From Streptomyces sp. NBC_00443 (GTDB lineage: Bacteria > Actinomycetota > Actinomycetes > Streptomycetales > Streptomycetaceae): 64,000 nucleotides of DNA. This document shows, piece by piece, positions 1 to 8,803 of the stretch. Numbering within the stretch: position 1 is the first letter of the stretch; each line of letters opens with the position of its first letter. The stretch covers positions 6,944,001 to 7,008,000 of the forward strand of contig NZ_CP107917.1 in NCBI RefSeq assembly GCF_036014175.1, given 5' to 3'. Made by a program: the position numbers and the translations under genes. The notes beneath the pieces were generated by a model. The model saw only the letters and a list, made by a program, of their open reading frames with translations, was not told where the DNA came from and ran no database searches.

Positions 1-1485
1 GTCCAGCTCGGACTGGTCGGTGCCCGTGAGCTCGGTGAGTTCCGCGCGGGAGCCGACGACCGTGAGGTGGTCGTCCTCGCAGCGCCAGATCGGCAGCGGG
101 GTGCCCCAGTAGCGGTTGCGGGACAGCGCCCAGTCGATGTTGTTGTTCAGCCAGTCGCCGTACCGGCCGTGCTTGACCGTGTCCGGGAACCAGTTGGTCT
201 TCTCGTTCTCCTCGAGGAGCCGGTCCTTGATGGCGGTGGTGCGGATGTACCACGACGGCTGCGCGTAGTAGAGGAGCGCGGTGTGGCAGCGCCAGCAGTG
301 CGGGTAGCTGTGCTCGTACGGGATGTGCTTGAAGAGCAGACCGCGCTGCTCGAGGTCCTCGGTGAGCTTTTCGTCCGCCTTCTTGAAGAAGACGCCGCCG
401 ACCAGAGGGACGTCCTCCTCGAAGGTGCCGTCCGGGCGGACCGGGTTCACGACGGGCAGCCCGTACGACCGGCAGACCTTGAGGTCGTCCTCACCGAAGG
501 CGGGGGACTGGTGGACCAGACCCGTACCGTCCTCGGTCGTGACGTACTCGGCGTTGACGACATAGTGCGCCTCGGCGGGGAACTCGACGAGTTCGAACGG
601 CCGCTGGTAGTTCCAGCGCTCCATCTCGGCGCCGGTGAAGGTCTGGCCGGTGGTCTCCCAGCCCTCGCCGAGGGCCTTGGCGACCAGCGGCTCGGCGACG
701 ACGAGCTTCTCCTCGCCGTTCGTCGCGACGACGTAGGTGACCTCCGGGTGGGCGGCGACCGCCGTGTTGGAGACGAGGGTCCAGGGCGTGGTCGTCCACA
801 CCAGGAGCGCGGCCTCGCCGGCGAGCGGGCCGGAGGTGAGGGGGAAACGGACGAACACGGACGGGTCGACGACCGTTTCGTAGCCCTGGGCCAGCTCATG
901 GTCGGACAGGCCGGTGCCGCAGCGGGGGCACCAGGGGGCGACGCGGTGGTCCTGGACCAGCAGGCCCTTGTTGAAGATCTCCTTCAGGGACCACCAGACG
1001 GACTCGATGTACTCGGGTTCCATCGTGACGTACGCGTCGTCGAGGTCGACCCAGTAGCCCATGCGGGTCGTCAGGTCGGAGAAGGCGTCGGTGTGGCGCA
1101 GCACGGACTCGCGGCACTTGGCGTTGAACTCGGAGATGCCGAACGCCTCGATGTCCTTCTTGCCGCTGAAGCCGAGCTCCTTCTCGACCGCCAGCTCCAC
1201 CGGCAGGCCGTGGCAGTCCCAGCCGGCCTTGCGGGCCACGTGGTAGCCGCGCATGGTGCGGAAGCGGGGGAAGACGTCCTTGAAGACGCGGGCCTCGATG
1301 TGGTGGGCGCCGGGCATGCCGTTGGCAGTGGGCGGGCCCTCGTAGAACACCCACTCGGGGCGGCCCTCGGACTGGTCCAGGCTCTTGGCGAAGATCTTCT
1401 GCTCGCGCCAGAAGTCGAGCACGGCGTGCTCGAGGGCGGGCAGGTCGACCTGGGCGGGTACCTGGCGGTACGTCGGCGTTGTCAT
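1..1485 (-). CDS. ileS: Isoleucyl-tRNA synthetase, N-terminal 495 codons (runs off the left edge)
   Basis: This is a class I aminoacyl-tRNA synthetase that charges tRNA-Ile with isoleucine in the cytoplasm. The reading frame is open from an ATG at 1485 to the window edge, so only the N-terminal half is present. The HIGH-type motif of the Rossmann catalytic domain appears at about residues 50-60 (PTANGMPGAHHIEAR), followed by GWDCHGLPVE, and the editing (CP1) domain with a TTPWTLVSN segment lies at about residues 215-225. The start is supported by a GGAGGAAG Shine-Dalgarno sequence 7 nt upstream. The gene is preceded by a T-box leader (1486-1760) that should couple its translation to uncharged tRNA-Ile. 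The C-terminal half, with KMSKS, is outside the window. Confidence 0.97.
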   Translation of the reverse strand, partial: MTTPTYRQVPAQVDLPALEHAVLDFWREQKIFAKSLDQSEGRPEWVFYEGPPTANGMPGAHHIEARVFKDVFPRFRTMRGYHVARKAGWDCHGLPVELAVEKELGFSGKKDIEAFGISEFNAKCRESVLRHTDAFSDLTTRMGYWVDLDDAYVTMEPEYIESVWWSLKEIFNKGLLVQDHRVAPWCPRCGTGLSDHELAQGYETVVDPSVFVRFPLTSGPLAGEAALLVWTTTPWTLVSNTAVAAHPEVTYVVATNGEEKLVVAEPLVAKALGEGWETTGQTFTGAEMERWNYQRPFELVEFPAEAHYVVNAEYVTTEDGTGLVHQSPAFGEDDLKVCRSYGLPVVNPVRPDGTFEEDVPLVGGVFFKKADEKLTEDLEQRGLLFKHIPYEHSYPHCWRCHTALLYYAQPSWYIRTTAIKDRLLEENEKTNWFPDTVKHGRYGDWLNNNIDWALSRNRYWGTPLPIWRCEDDHLTVVGSRAELTELTGTDQSELD

Positions 1486-1760
1486 CAGCGAGCTTCCTCC
1501 GGCGGACTTGCTGCCTTCCGTCCGGAGGGACGAGAGCCGTGTCTTTCCGTACGCCGGTTTCGGCGCGCTCCCGCGGTACCACCCTCCTTGGCTCTCCGGC
1601 GCGGGGTGTGCGTCGGTGAGCCCCCTCATTGGGGTCGCGATGCCGGTTCTACCGGCCGCTGCTGTTCGGCTGCGGCTTTCTTCCGACGGCTCCGGGGTGA
1701 TCTTCACGTCGCGCTCGCCCCCGGGCTTCCACCGTCCCCGGGTCGCTCTGGGCTGCGTAC
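1486..1760 (-). promoter_or_regulatory. T-box riboswitch leader of ileS (translational, tRNA-Ile)
   Basis: Read on the minus strand, 1590-1571 gives the near-universal T-box sequence AAGGAGGGTGGTACCGCGGG. The UGGU inside it can pair with an ACCA tRNA end, which fits a discriminator A as in tRNA-Ile. About 110 nt earlier in the transcript a short purine-rich segment GTGAAGATCACC carries an ATC isoleucine codon (1701-1699), the likely specifier in a short Stem I. Between the T-box and the gene, CCTCCGG (1528-1522) is exactly complementary to the CCGGAGG (1502-1496) that holds the ileS Shine-Dalgarno, so it can act as a sequestrator. There is no terminator with a U-tract. Actinobacterial ileS T-boxes are known to act on translation with ultrashort Stem I; the pairing scheme here is my inference. 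Confidence 0.9.
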
Positions 1761-2088
1761 GCCGCTACTCGTCCCCATCCACGCTTTTCGCTCCGCCCAG
1801 TGTACGGCGCCGCGGGGACAGCGGCCGACCGGATTTTCGGGCCCTGGGGGCGGGGAGCGGGTCCGGGCCGGGTTGACCCGAATGGCACGGTACGTCTGTT
1901 CGGATTCTGGGACGTCCAGCTTGTCTGCATACCCGGCGGGGAGCTGGGCACAACGGATGCAGGTCTGTCGCGCTGCATGCGCGAGGCGGGCGAATCGGGC
2001 GGTGTGCCCCGTTGCCGCGGGACTCAAGTCGATTTATCGTCCCAGCACGATTCGCGAGCAAGATCACAATATGTGAAGGGGCCGCGGC
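1761..2088. other. Intergenic region between the divergent ileS leader and the traR/dksA gene
   Basis: No gene is supported in these 328 nt. The region should hold the ileS promoter (minus) and the promoter of the DksA-like gene (plus). I could not pick a convincing -10/-35 pair. It ends with GAAGGGG about 8 nt before the ATG at 2089, a reasonable ribosome binding site for that gene. Confidence 0.5.
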
Positions 2089-4151
2089 ATGGTGGCGAAG
2101 AAGACCGCCGTAGAGCAGTCGGCGTCGGGCAGGTCCACCAATGCGAGTGCCTCCGGCGGGTTGGGTGGCTCTGGTGGGGTGGGTGTTTCTGGTGGGGCGG
2201 GGGTGGGTGCGGATGCCTTCGGCGGGGCGGGCGGGGGTGCCTTCGGCGATGTGGGTGCCTCCAGCGGGGTGATGGCCTCCGGCGGTGCGGCCAAGGGTGT
2301 GGGTGGGAAGAAGAGTGCTCGGGGAGGGGCCGCGGGGGCGCGGGGCGGGAAGCCGGTGAAGACGGTTCGGGGGTTGCCGCGGGTCAGGCGGGGAGTCGGG
2401 CTCTGCTGCCGAGGGGGTGCTTCGAAGAGGGGTGCTTCGGAGGGGGCCGGTGAGCCGGCGGCGGGGAAGGGTGGGAAGGGGAAAGGCTCGAAGGTGGCCA
2501 AGACGGCGGCTGCTGGGAGGGCGGGGGCGGGCGCGGAGGCTGCGGCCAAGAAGGCGGGGGCGAAGACAGGGGCGGTCACGGGGGCTGCGGCTCAGGAGGC
2601 GGTGGCCAGGAAGGCTGGAGCGAGGACGCCGGGGAGCAAGGGGGCGGTGACCGGGAAAGCGGTGGTCGGGGAGTCTGCGGGCAAGGCTGCGGGGTCCAAG
2701 AAGGCGCGGTCCAAGAAGGCCGTGTCCGGGGGCAGGGCAGCCGAGGGATCGGCGGCGGAAGAGGCATCGGGAGAGAAGGCGGTCGCCATGGAAGCGGCAG
2801 CCGAGGGCACTGCAGCGAAGAAGGCAGGAGCCCGGAAGAGCGTGGCTGAGAAGGCCGCAGCCAAGACGAGTACGTCCAAGAAGGCCGTGGCCAAGGAAGG
2901 TGCTGCCAGGAAGGTGGCCGTGAAAGCGACCGTTGCAGACGAAGCGGCCGGAGGGCTGGCGACCAAGAGGGCGGCTGGGCACGCAGCGGCCGGAAAGACG
3001 GCGGCTGGTGGGAAGACAGCTGGTCGGCAAAAGGCCGGGAAGAAGGCGATCAGCAAGGTAGCGGGCGGGAAAGCCTCGGGCGGGAAGGCCGCGTCCGGCA
3101 AGCAGGCGGCGGCCCAGCAGGTATCTGCCGGGACGGCGTCGGCCGGTAAGGGGACGACTGGCGAGGCAGTGGCAGGGAAGGGAGTGGCCGGGAAGCCTGG
3201 GAGGGCAGCGGCCAGTAGGAAGACGACGGGCCAGGTGGCGGCCGGGGAGAGCCCTGCCGGGACGGCGTCGGCGGGTGAGGGGTCGGTCGGTAAGGGGTCG
3301 GTCGGTAAGGGGTCGGTCGGTAAGGCTGCGACCGCTAAGAGGGCGACCGGTCAGGTGGTGGTCGGCACGAAGGCGGCTGGGAAGGACTCGGCTGGTAAGG
3401 GGGCGGTCGGTAAGGCGGCGACTGCTAAGGGGGCCGGCAAGAAGGCGACCGGCCAGGTAGGCGTCGGCAAGAAGGCGGCCGGGCAGGTAGAGGCCGGCAA
3501 GAAGGTGGCCGGTAAGGCGGGGCGCTCCGGTGGGGGCGTTGAGGAAGGTGGCGTGGTGAAGAAGGGCGCCTCCGAGGGAGCCTGGGTGCGGCCGGGAAGC
3601 GTGCGGGCGCCAAGAGCAGGGCCAAGAAGGCGGGCGCGGCGCAGGCCGCGGAGCAGACGGGAGCCACGACAGTGGTTGCGAAGAAGACTCCTGGCACGGC
3701 CACGGCGGCCAAGACCGCCCTTCCCAAGGCACGCGTCGCCGCGGCGGTGGAGCCCGGCGAGCTCGCGGTGCGCCCCGGCGAGGACCCCTGGACTCCGGAG
3801 GAGGTCGATGAGGCCCGCGCCGAGCTGATGGCCGAGGCGACGCGGCTGCGCGACGAGCTCACCTCGTCCGAGCAGTCCCTCGTCGGCCTGATGCGGGACT
3901 CCGGGGACGGTGCCGGCGACGACCAGGCGGACACCGGCGCCAAGAACATCACGCGGGAGCACGAGCTGGCGCTCGCCGCCAACGCGCGCGAGATGCTCGA
4001 ACAGACCGAACGGGCTCTGGAACGGCTCGACGCGGGCACGTACGGCCTGTGCGAGAACTGCGGCAACCCGATCGGCAAGGCACGCATGCAGGCCTTCCCG
4101 CGCGCGACCCTGTGCGTCGAGTGCAAGCAGAAGCAGGAACGCCGGTACTGA
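2089..4151 (+). CDS. TraR/DksA-type zinc-finger protein with a long Lys/Ala-rich N-terminal region (frameshifted)
   Basis: The C-terminal 150 residues form a DksA/TraR-type protein: an acidic helical segment (DPWTPEEVDEARAEL) and then a C4 zinc finger, CENC-X17-CVEC, just before the C-terminus. DksA-family proteins bind the RNA polymerase secondary channel. The preceding roughly 500 residues are low complexity, first Gly/Ser/Ala and then repeated AKKAG/GSVGK-like basic units resembling histone H1 tails. The two parts are in different frames. The Lys/Ala-rich composition continues smoothly from frame 1 into frame 3 at about 3577-3590, so one base appears to be missing; restoring it gives 687 codons. 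Without repair, only a 159-residue protein from GTG 3672 would be made. The start is ATG 2089. Nucleic-acid binding by the tail is inference from composition. Confidence 0.85.
3281..3325 (+). repeat. Three perfect 15-bp tandem repeats inside the Lys/Ala-rich coding region
   Basis: GGTCGGTCGGTAAGG occurs three times head to tail and encodes repeated GSVGK units. It lies within a longer degenerate array of lysine-bearing pentapeptide-like units, and is the sort of sequence that expands and contracts by slippage. Confidence 0.9.
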
Positions 4152-4221
4152 CCGGTAGGCGGGTGCCGCCGGACGTGCCGTACTCTCGTCGTCAGTCAGG
4201 TACCTAGGTTGAGGGACTCAC

Positions 4222-4832
4222 GTGGCAGAGGCGGAGCGCATCATCGGTACGCCGGACACCCCAGAGGCGGCGGGAGCTGAGCCGGAGCATTCCGACGGGA
4301 ACACGGCGGACGCCGGTGAAGCCGGGAACACCGCTGAGCGGCCCCGTGGCCGGCGCCGGATCGCCGTGCTGTTCGGCGTCGCCGCGTTCGCGTACGCCCT
4401 CGACCTGATCAGCAAGATGATCGTGGTGGCCAAGCTGGAGCACCACCCGCCGATCGAGATCATCGGGGACTGGCTGAAGTTCGAGGCGATCCGCAACGCG
4501 GGCGCGGCCTTCGGTTTCGGAGAGGCCTTCACCGTGATCTTCACGGTGATCGCGGCGGCCGTGATCGTGGTGATCGCCCGGCTCGCGCGCAAGCTGTACA
4601 GCCTGCCCTGGGCGATCGCGCTCGGCCTGCTGCTCGGCGGTGCGCTCGGCAACCTCACCGACCGGATCTTCCGCTCGCCGGGCGTCTTCGAGGGCGCGGT
4701 CGTGGACTTCATCGCGCCCAAGCACTTCGCCGTGTTCAACCTGGCCGACTCGGCGATCGTGTGCGGCGGCATCCTGATCGTGCTGCTGTCGTTCAGGGGC
4801 TGGACCCGGACGGGACCGTCCACAAGGACTGA
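4222..4832 (+). CDS. lspA: Lipoprotein signal peptidase II (3' frameshift)
   Basis: This is the aspartic protease that removes signal peptides from prolipoproteins in the cytoplasmic membrane after Lgt has acted. After a hydrophilic N-terminal stretch of about 45 residues there are four membrane segments, the conserved N-AGAAFG region, and the two catalytic aspartates in GNLTDRIF and FNLADSAI. The GTG start at 4222 follows a GAGGGA ribosome binding site. As written, the frame runs on without a stop into the next gene. Adding one G to the GGGG run at 4796-4799 restores the expected ending LDPDGTVHKD and a TGA at 4830-4832, giving 203 residues. The shift therefore lies after all catalytic residues. 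Confidence 0.93.
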
Positions 4833-4921
4833 GTCCGCCGGGGCCGCGGCAGGGTCCGCCCTGCTTGAGTTATCCACAGGCTCCGTACGGGGGTGTCCGG
4901 CCCGTCCGGCATACTCGACGG

Positions 4922-5866
4922 GTGAGCACGATTCCCGAGATCCGCACCCTGCCCGTGCCCGACGGCCTGGAGGGCGAGCGTGTAGACGCCGCCATCTCCC
5001 GCATGTTCGGCTTCTCCCGTACCAAGGCCGCGGAGCTTGCCGCGGCGGGGAAGGTCACGGTCGACGGCTCGGTGGTCGGGAAGTCCGAGCGGGTGCACGG
5101 CGGGGCCTGGCTCGAGGTGGAGATGCCGCAGGCGCCCGCCCCGGTGCAGGTCGTCGCCGAGCCGGTCGAGGGCATGGAGATCGTGCACGACGACGATGAC
5201 GTGCTCGTGATCGTCAAGCCGGTCGGCGTCGCCGCGCATCCGTCGCCCGGCTGGAGCGGCCCCACGGTGATCGGCGGTCTGGCCGCCGCCGGGTACCGCA
5301 TCTCGACGTCCGGTGCCGCCGAGCGCCAGGGCATCGTGCACCGGCTCGACGTGGGCACCTCCGGGTTGATGACCGTCGCCAAGTCGGAGCGCGCGTACAC
5401 GTCGCTCAAGCGCCAGTTCAAGGAGCGCACGGTCGACAAGCGCTACCACACGCTCGTCCAGGGCCACCCCGACCCGACCAGCGGCACCATCGACGCGCCC
5501 ATCGGCCGCCACCCCAACCACGACTACAAGTGGGCGGTCACGGCCGACGGCAAGCCCTCGATCACGCACTACGACCTCATCGAGGCGTTCCGCGCGGCCT
5601 CGCTGCTCGACGTGACGCTGGAGACCGGCCGCACCCACCAGATCCGCGTCCATATGGCCGCCCACCGGCACCCCTGCGTCGGCGACCTCACCTACGGCGC
5701 CGACCCGACGCTCGCCAAGCGGCTCCGGCTGACCCGCCAGTGGCTGCACGCCGTAAGGCTCGGCTTCGAGCACCCCGGGGACGGCCAGTGGGTCGAGTTC
5801 GAGAGCGACTACCCGGCCGACCTGCAGAAGGCCCTGGACCAGGTCCGCGAGGAGACGTGGGCATGA
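4922..5866 (+). CDS. RluD/RluA-family 23S rRNA pseudouridine synthase
   Basis: This 314-residue enzyme should isomerise specific uridines of large-subunit rRNA. An S4-like RNA-binding domain occupies about residues 15-80 (RVDAAISRMFGFSRTKAAEL). The RluA catalytic domain follows, with GIVHRLDVGTSGLM holding the catalytic aspartate near residue 140 and LETGRTHQIRVHMA further on. The GTG at 4922 was chosen because the S4 domain starts soon after it; an upstream ATG at 4865 would add 19 residues unlike the family. It follows lspA, a common arrangement, and its stop overlaps the start of the acetyltransferase by 4 nt. Confidence 0.93.
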   Translation: MSTIPEIRTLPVPDGLEGERVDAAISRMFGFSRTKAAELAAAGKVTVDGSVVGKSERVHGGAWLEVEMPQAPAPVQVVAEPVEGMEIVHDDDDVLVIVKPVGVAAHPSPGWSGPTVIGGLAAAGYRISTSGAAERQGIVHRLDVGTSGLMTVAKSERAYTSLKRQFKERTVDKRYHTLVQGHPDPTSGTIDAPIGRHPNHDYKWAVTADGKPSITHYDLIEAFRAASLLDVTLETGRTHQIRVHMAAHRHPCVGDLTYGADPTLAKRLRLTRQWLHAVRLGFEHPGDGQWVEFESDYPADLQKALDQVREETWA

Positions 5867-6345
5867 GCGCTCCGTCGCACGACCCGTCGTATGCCGTGCG
5901 GGTCGCCGAGGACCTCGCCGACCGCGAGGCCTGCTTCGCGGTGCGCAAGGAGGTCTTCGTCGTCGAGCAGGGCGTCCCGCAGGAGATCGAGTACGACGCC
6001 TACGACGCGGGTGCCGTGCATGTGCTCGCGGTCCGCGAGGACGGGACACCGCTCGGGACCGGGCGGTTGCTGCACGGGGAGGCGGCAGCGGCGAAGGCCG
6101 ACGGCGATCCGTCCGTGGGCTCGCTCGGCCGGCTCGCCGTGAATCAGGCGGCGCGCGGCCTCGGTGTCGGGGCGGCCCTGGTGCGGGCCATCGAGGAGGC
6201 GGCACGCGCGCTTGGGCTCGCGGCCGTCGATCTGCACGCGCAGACGCATGCGCTGGGGTTCTACGAGCGGCTGGGGTACGTGGCCTACGGCCCGGAGTTC
6301 CCGGACGCGGGGATACCGCACCGGGCGATGCGGCGCGCTCTCTAG
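5863..6345 (+). CDS. GNAT-family (ElaA-like) N-acetyltransferase
   Basis: This 160-residue GNAT protein presumably transfers an acetyl group from acetyl-CoA to an amine; the substrate is unknown. The N-terminal VRKEVFVVEQGVPQEIEYD is the hallmark of the ElaA-like branch. The acetyl-CoA pyrophosphate-binding loop is ARGLGVGAALV at about residues 100-110, followed by a LHAQTHALGFYERLGY region typical of motif B. The ATG at 5863 overlaps the stop of the pseudouridine synthase gene (ATGA), so the two are probably translationally coupled. Confidence 0.88.
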   Translation: MSAPSHDPSYAVRVAEDLADREACFAVRKEVFVVEQGVPQEIEYDAYDAGAVHVLAVREDGTPLGTGRLLHGEAAAAKADGDPSVGSLGRLAVNQAARGLGVGAALVRAIEEAARALGLAAVDLHAQTHALGFYERLGYVAYGPEFPDAGIPHRAMRRAL

Positions 6346-6402
6346 CCGAGGGCCCTGAGGCGCTGGTGGGAAGGGTGCCGTGGCAGGCTTGAGGTCTGCT
6401 GT

Positions 6403-8019
6403 GTGGACCCCGATCTCACCGGAGCGCTGACCGTGGATCAGTTGGCCCTGCTGTTCGTGCTGTTGCTCGGGGCCGTGATCAGTGTCCCGGTGGGGGACCG
6501 CTTCGGGTTGCCGGCCCCGGTGCTGATGACGCTGCTCGGGATCGTTCTCGCCCTGCTCGAATTCGTGCCGAACGTCGAGATTCCGCCAGAGCTGATCCTT
6601 CCGCTGCTGTTGCCGCCGCTGCTCTACGCGGCCGTACGGCGCACGTCGTGGCGGCAGTTCGCGGCGAATCTGCGGCCCATCTTCCTGCTGGCCGTGGCGC
6701 TGGTGTTCGTCACGACGCTGTGCGTCGCGGCCGTCGCCCACGCGATCGTGCCGGGGCTGCCGCTGGCCGCCGCCGTGGCGCTGGGTGCACTCGTCGCGCC
6801 GCCCGATCCGGTCGCGGCCACCGCTGTGGCCGGGCAACTCGGGCTGCCGAGGCGTCTGGTGTCCATCCTGGAGGGCGAGGGGCTCTTCAACGACGTGACG
6901 GCCATCGTGCTCTACCACGTGGCGATCGCGGCCGCCGTGAGCGGAACGTTCTCCCCGTGGGAGGCCGGGCTCGATCTGGTGCTCTCCGCCGTGGTGGCGC
7001 TGGCCGTCGGGCTCGCCCTCGGATGGGGCGCCAACAAGCTGATGGATCTGCTGGGCGACGCGACCCTGCAGATCTCGCTCACACTGCTCGTGCCGTACGC
7101 CTCGTATGTGCTGGCCGAGGAACTCCACGGCTCGGGTGTGCTCGCCGTGCTCGTCACCGCTCTGTTCCTCGCCGAGTACGCCACCGACGCCGACGACGTG
7201 ATGATGCGGCTCGCCGGGCACACCTTCTGGGACATCGTCGACACGCTGGTCACCGGCGTCGCCTTCGGACTGATCGGGCTCGAACTGCACATCGCCGTGC
7301 GGACGGCGTCCGGGCGGTGGGGCGAGATGCTCGGCTGGGCGGCCACCGTGGTCGGCGTCGTCGTGGCGGTGCGGCTGCTGTGGCTGCTGCCGGCGACCTG
7401 GCTCACCAAGCGCATGCACGCGAGACGGGACTACGACGAGGAGATCCCGACGAGCTGGCGCGAGACCGTCGTGATGTGGTGGTCGGGGATGCGCGGCGTC
7501 GCCTCGGTGGCCCTGGCGCTGGCCGTTCCGCTGGAGACGGACTCGGGCGCGCCCTTTCCCGACCGGGACGAGATCGTGTTCATCGCCTTCGGGGTGATCA
7601 TGGCGACGCTGGTCCTGCAGGGACTGACCCTGCCGTGGCTGGTGAAGCGGCTCGGGGTGCGCGCCGACAGCGATCAGGAGAAGGAGTTCGAGAAGCAGCT
7701 GGCGGTGCGCGCGGCCAAGGCGGCGAAGCGCAGGCTGCGGGAGATCGAGGACGTCGAGGACCTGCCCGAGGACCTCGCCGAGCAGATGCTGCGCCGGGCG
7801 TTCGAGATCGGGGTGCGGATCAGCCCGGACCTGGGCGAGGAGGAGCGCAGGGAGGCCCATCAGCAGCGGGCGCGGCGGCTGAAGCGGGTGCGGCGGATCC
7901 AGAGCGAGCTGCTCAGCGCGGCGCGGCACGAGGTGCTGGCGGCGCGCAGTGAACCGGGGGCCGATCCTGAGGTGGTGGACCGGGTGCTGCGGCATTTGGA
8001 CGTGCGCAGTCTGCGGTGA
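6403..8019 (+). CDS. CPA1-family Na+/H+ antiporter
   Basis: This is an integral membrane monovalent cation/proton antiporter of 538 residues. About 12 hydrophobic segments fill residues 10-410, with the conserved GEGLFNDVTAIVLYH segment containing the ND pair used in ion exchange. A charged cytoplasmic tail of about 120 residues, rich in Glu, Arg and Lys, follows. Two GTG starts are possible: 6403 with a GAGG 7 nt upstream, and 6433 (VDQLALLF) with GGAG at similar spacing. The second would remove ten residues before the first membrane segment. It is a single-gene unit ahead of the SDR gene. Confidence 0.9.
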   Translation: MDPDLTGALTVDQLALLFVLLLGAVISVPVGDRFGLPAPVLMTLLGIVLALLEFVPNVEIPPELILPLLLPPLLYAAVRRTSWRQFAANLRPIFLLAVALVFVTTLCVAAVAHAIVPGLPLAAAVALGALVAPPDPVAATAVAGQLGLPRRLVSILEGEGLFNDVTAIVLYHVAIAAAVSGTFSPWEAGLDLVLSAVVALAVGLALGWGANKLMDLLGDATLQISLTLLVPYASYVLAEELHGSGVLAVLVTALFLAEYATDADDVMMRLAGHTFWDIVDTLVTGVAFGLIGLELHIAVRTASGRWGEMLGWAATVVGVVVAVRLLWLLPATWLTKRMHARRDYDEEIPTSWRETVVMWWSGMRGVASVALALAVPLETDSGAPFPDRDEIVFIAFGVIMATLVLQGLTLPWLVKRLGVRADSDQEKEFEKQLAVRAAKAAKRRLREIEDVEDLPEDLAEQMLRRAFEIGVRISPDLGEEERREAHQQRARRLKRVRRIQSELLSAARHEVLAARSEPGADPEVVDRVLRHLDVRSLR

Positions 8020-8057
8020 TCCCCGCGCCCACCGCCGTCCCTCCGTACGCTCTGATC

Positions 8058-8798
8058 ATGGCTCGCAACGTGGTGATCAGTGGTGGCGGTACGGGAATCG
8101 GGCTCGCGACGGCGCAGCTGTTCGCGGCGGACGGGGATCAGGTGCTGCTGCTCGGGCGGCGCGCCGAGGTGCTGGAGCAGGCCGGCGTGCCCGGGTCCCT
8201 CACCTACGCCGCGGACCTGAGCAAGCCGCGCGGCGCACGCGCCGTGGAGCGCTTCGTGGCGGCGGAACTCGGCACCGTGGACGTACTGATCCACAGCGCC
8301 GGAGGTGCCGGCCATCTGGAGCCCAAGGTGGACAGCGACGAGCCCCTCGACGTCGTCCTGCACAACTGGACCCTCAACTTCGGCCTCAACACCCTGACCG
8401 CGGCCCTGCTCACCGAGGCCCTGAAGGACCGGCTCGCCGACCCCGGCGGGCGGGTCCTGTTCATCGGCTCCATCGCCGCCTTCCGTGGATCCGGCAACGT
8501 GGCGTACGCGGCGTCCAAGGCCGCGTTGCATCCGTACGCCCATGATCTGGCCCGGCGGTTGGGGCCGCGCGGGATCACCGTGAACGTGGTCGCGCCGGGG
8601 TATGTCGAGGACACCGAGTTCTTCGGCGGCGCGATGGACGAGGAGCGGCGTGACCGGCTCGTCGCGGAGACCTCGACCGGGCGTGCGGCCACGCCCGGCG
8701 ACGTCGCCGCGACCCTGCACTGGCTGGCGTCCCACGCCGCCGGGCACATCACCTCGCAGATCATCCAGGTCAACGGCGGGGCCGAGCGCGGCCACTGA
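8058..8798 (+). CDS. Short-chain dehydrogenase/reductase
   Basis: This 246-residue NAD(P)-dependent oxidoreductase has a Rossmann fold. The nucleotide-binding motif SGGGTGIG is at residues 7-14, the active-site tyrosine and lysine are in YAASKAAL at about residue 153, and the FabG-like VNVVAPGYVEDTEF and QVNGG endings are present. The ATG at 8058 fits the normal distance from the start to the glycine-rich motif. The substrate cannot be told from sequence. It is convergent with the MscS gene, with only 5 nt between the two stop codons. Confidence 0.88.
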   Translation: MARNVVISGGGTGIGLATAQLFAADGDQVLLLGRRAEVLEQAGVPGSLTYAADLSKPRGARAVERFVAAELGTVDVLIHSAGGAGHLEPKVDSDEPLDVVLHNWTLNFGLNTLTAALLTEALKDRLADPGGRVLFIGSIAAFRGSGNVAYAASKAALHPYAHDLARRLGPRGITVNVVAPGYVEDTEFFGGAMDEERRDRLVAETSTGRAATPGDVAATLHWLASHAAGHITSQIIQVNGGAERGH

Positions 8799-8803
8799 AA
8801 CCC

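Noticed and set aside
3577..3590. Programmed -1 frameshifting in the traR/dksA gene
   Set aside because: There is no X XXY YYZ slippery site and no pseudoknot evident, and eight similar losses occur elsewhere in the window. A sequence error is the simpler explanation.
1765..3732. Long antisense Arg/Leu/Pro-rich frame opposite the Lys/Ala-rich arm
   Set aside because: It has composition expected from the complement of Lys/Ala/Gly codons. The plus-strand frame leads into a real zinc-finger domain.
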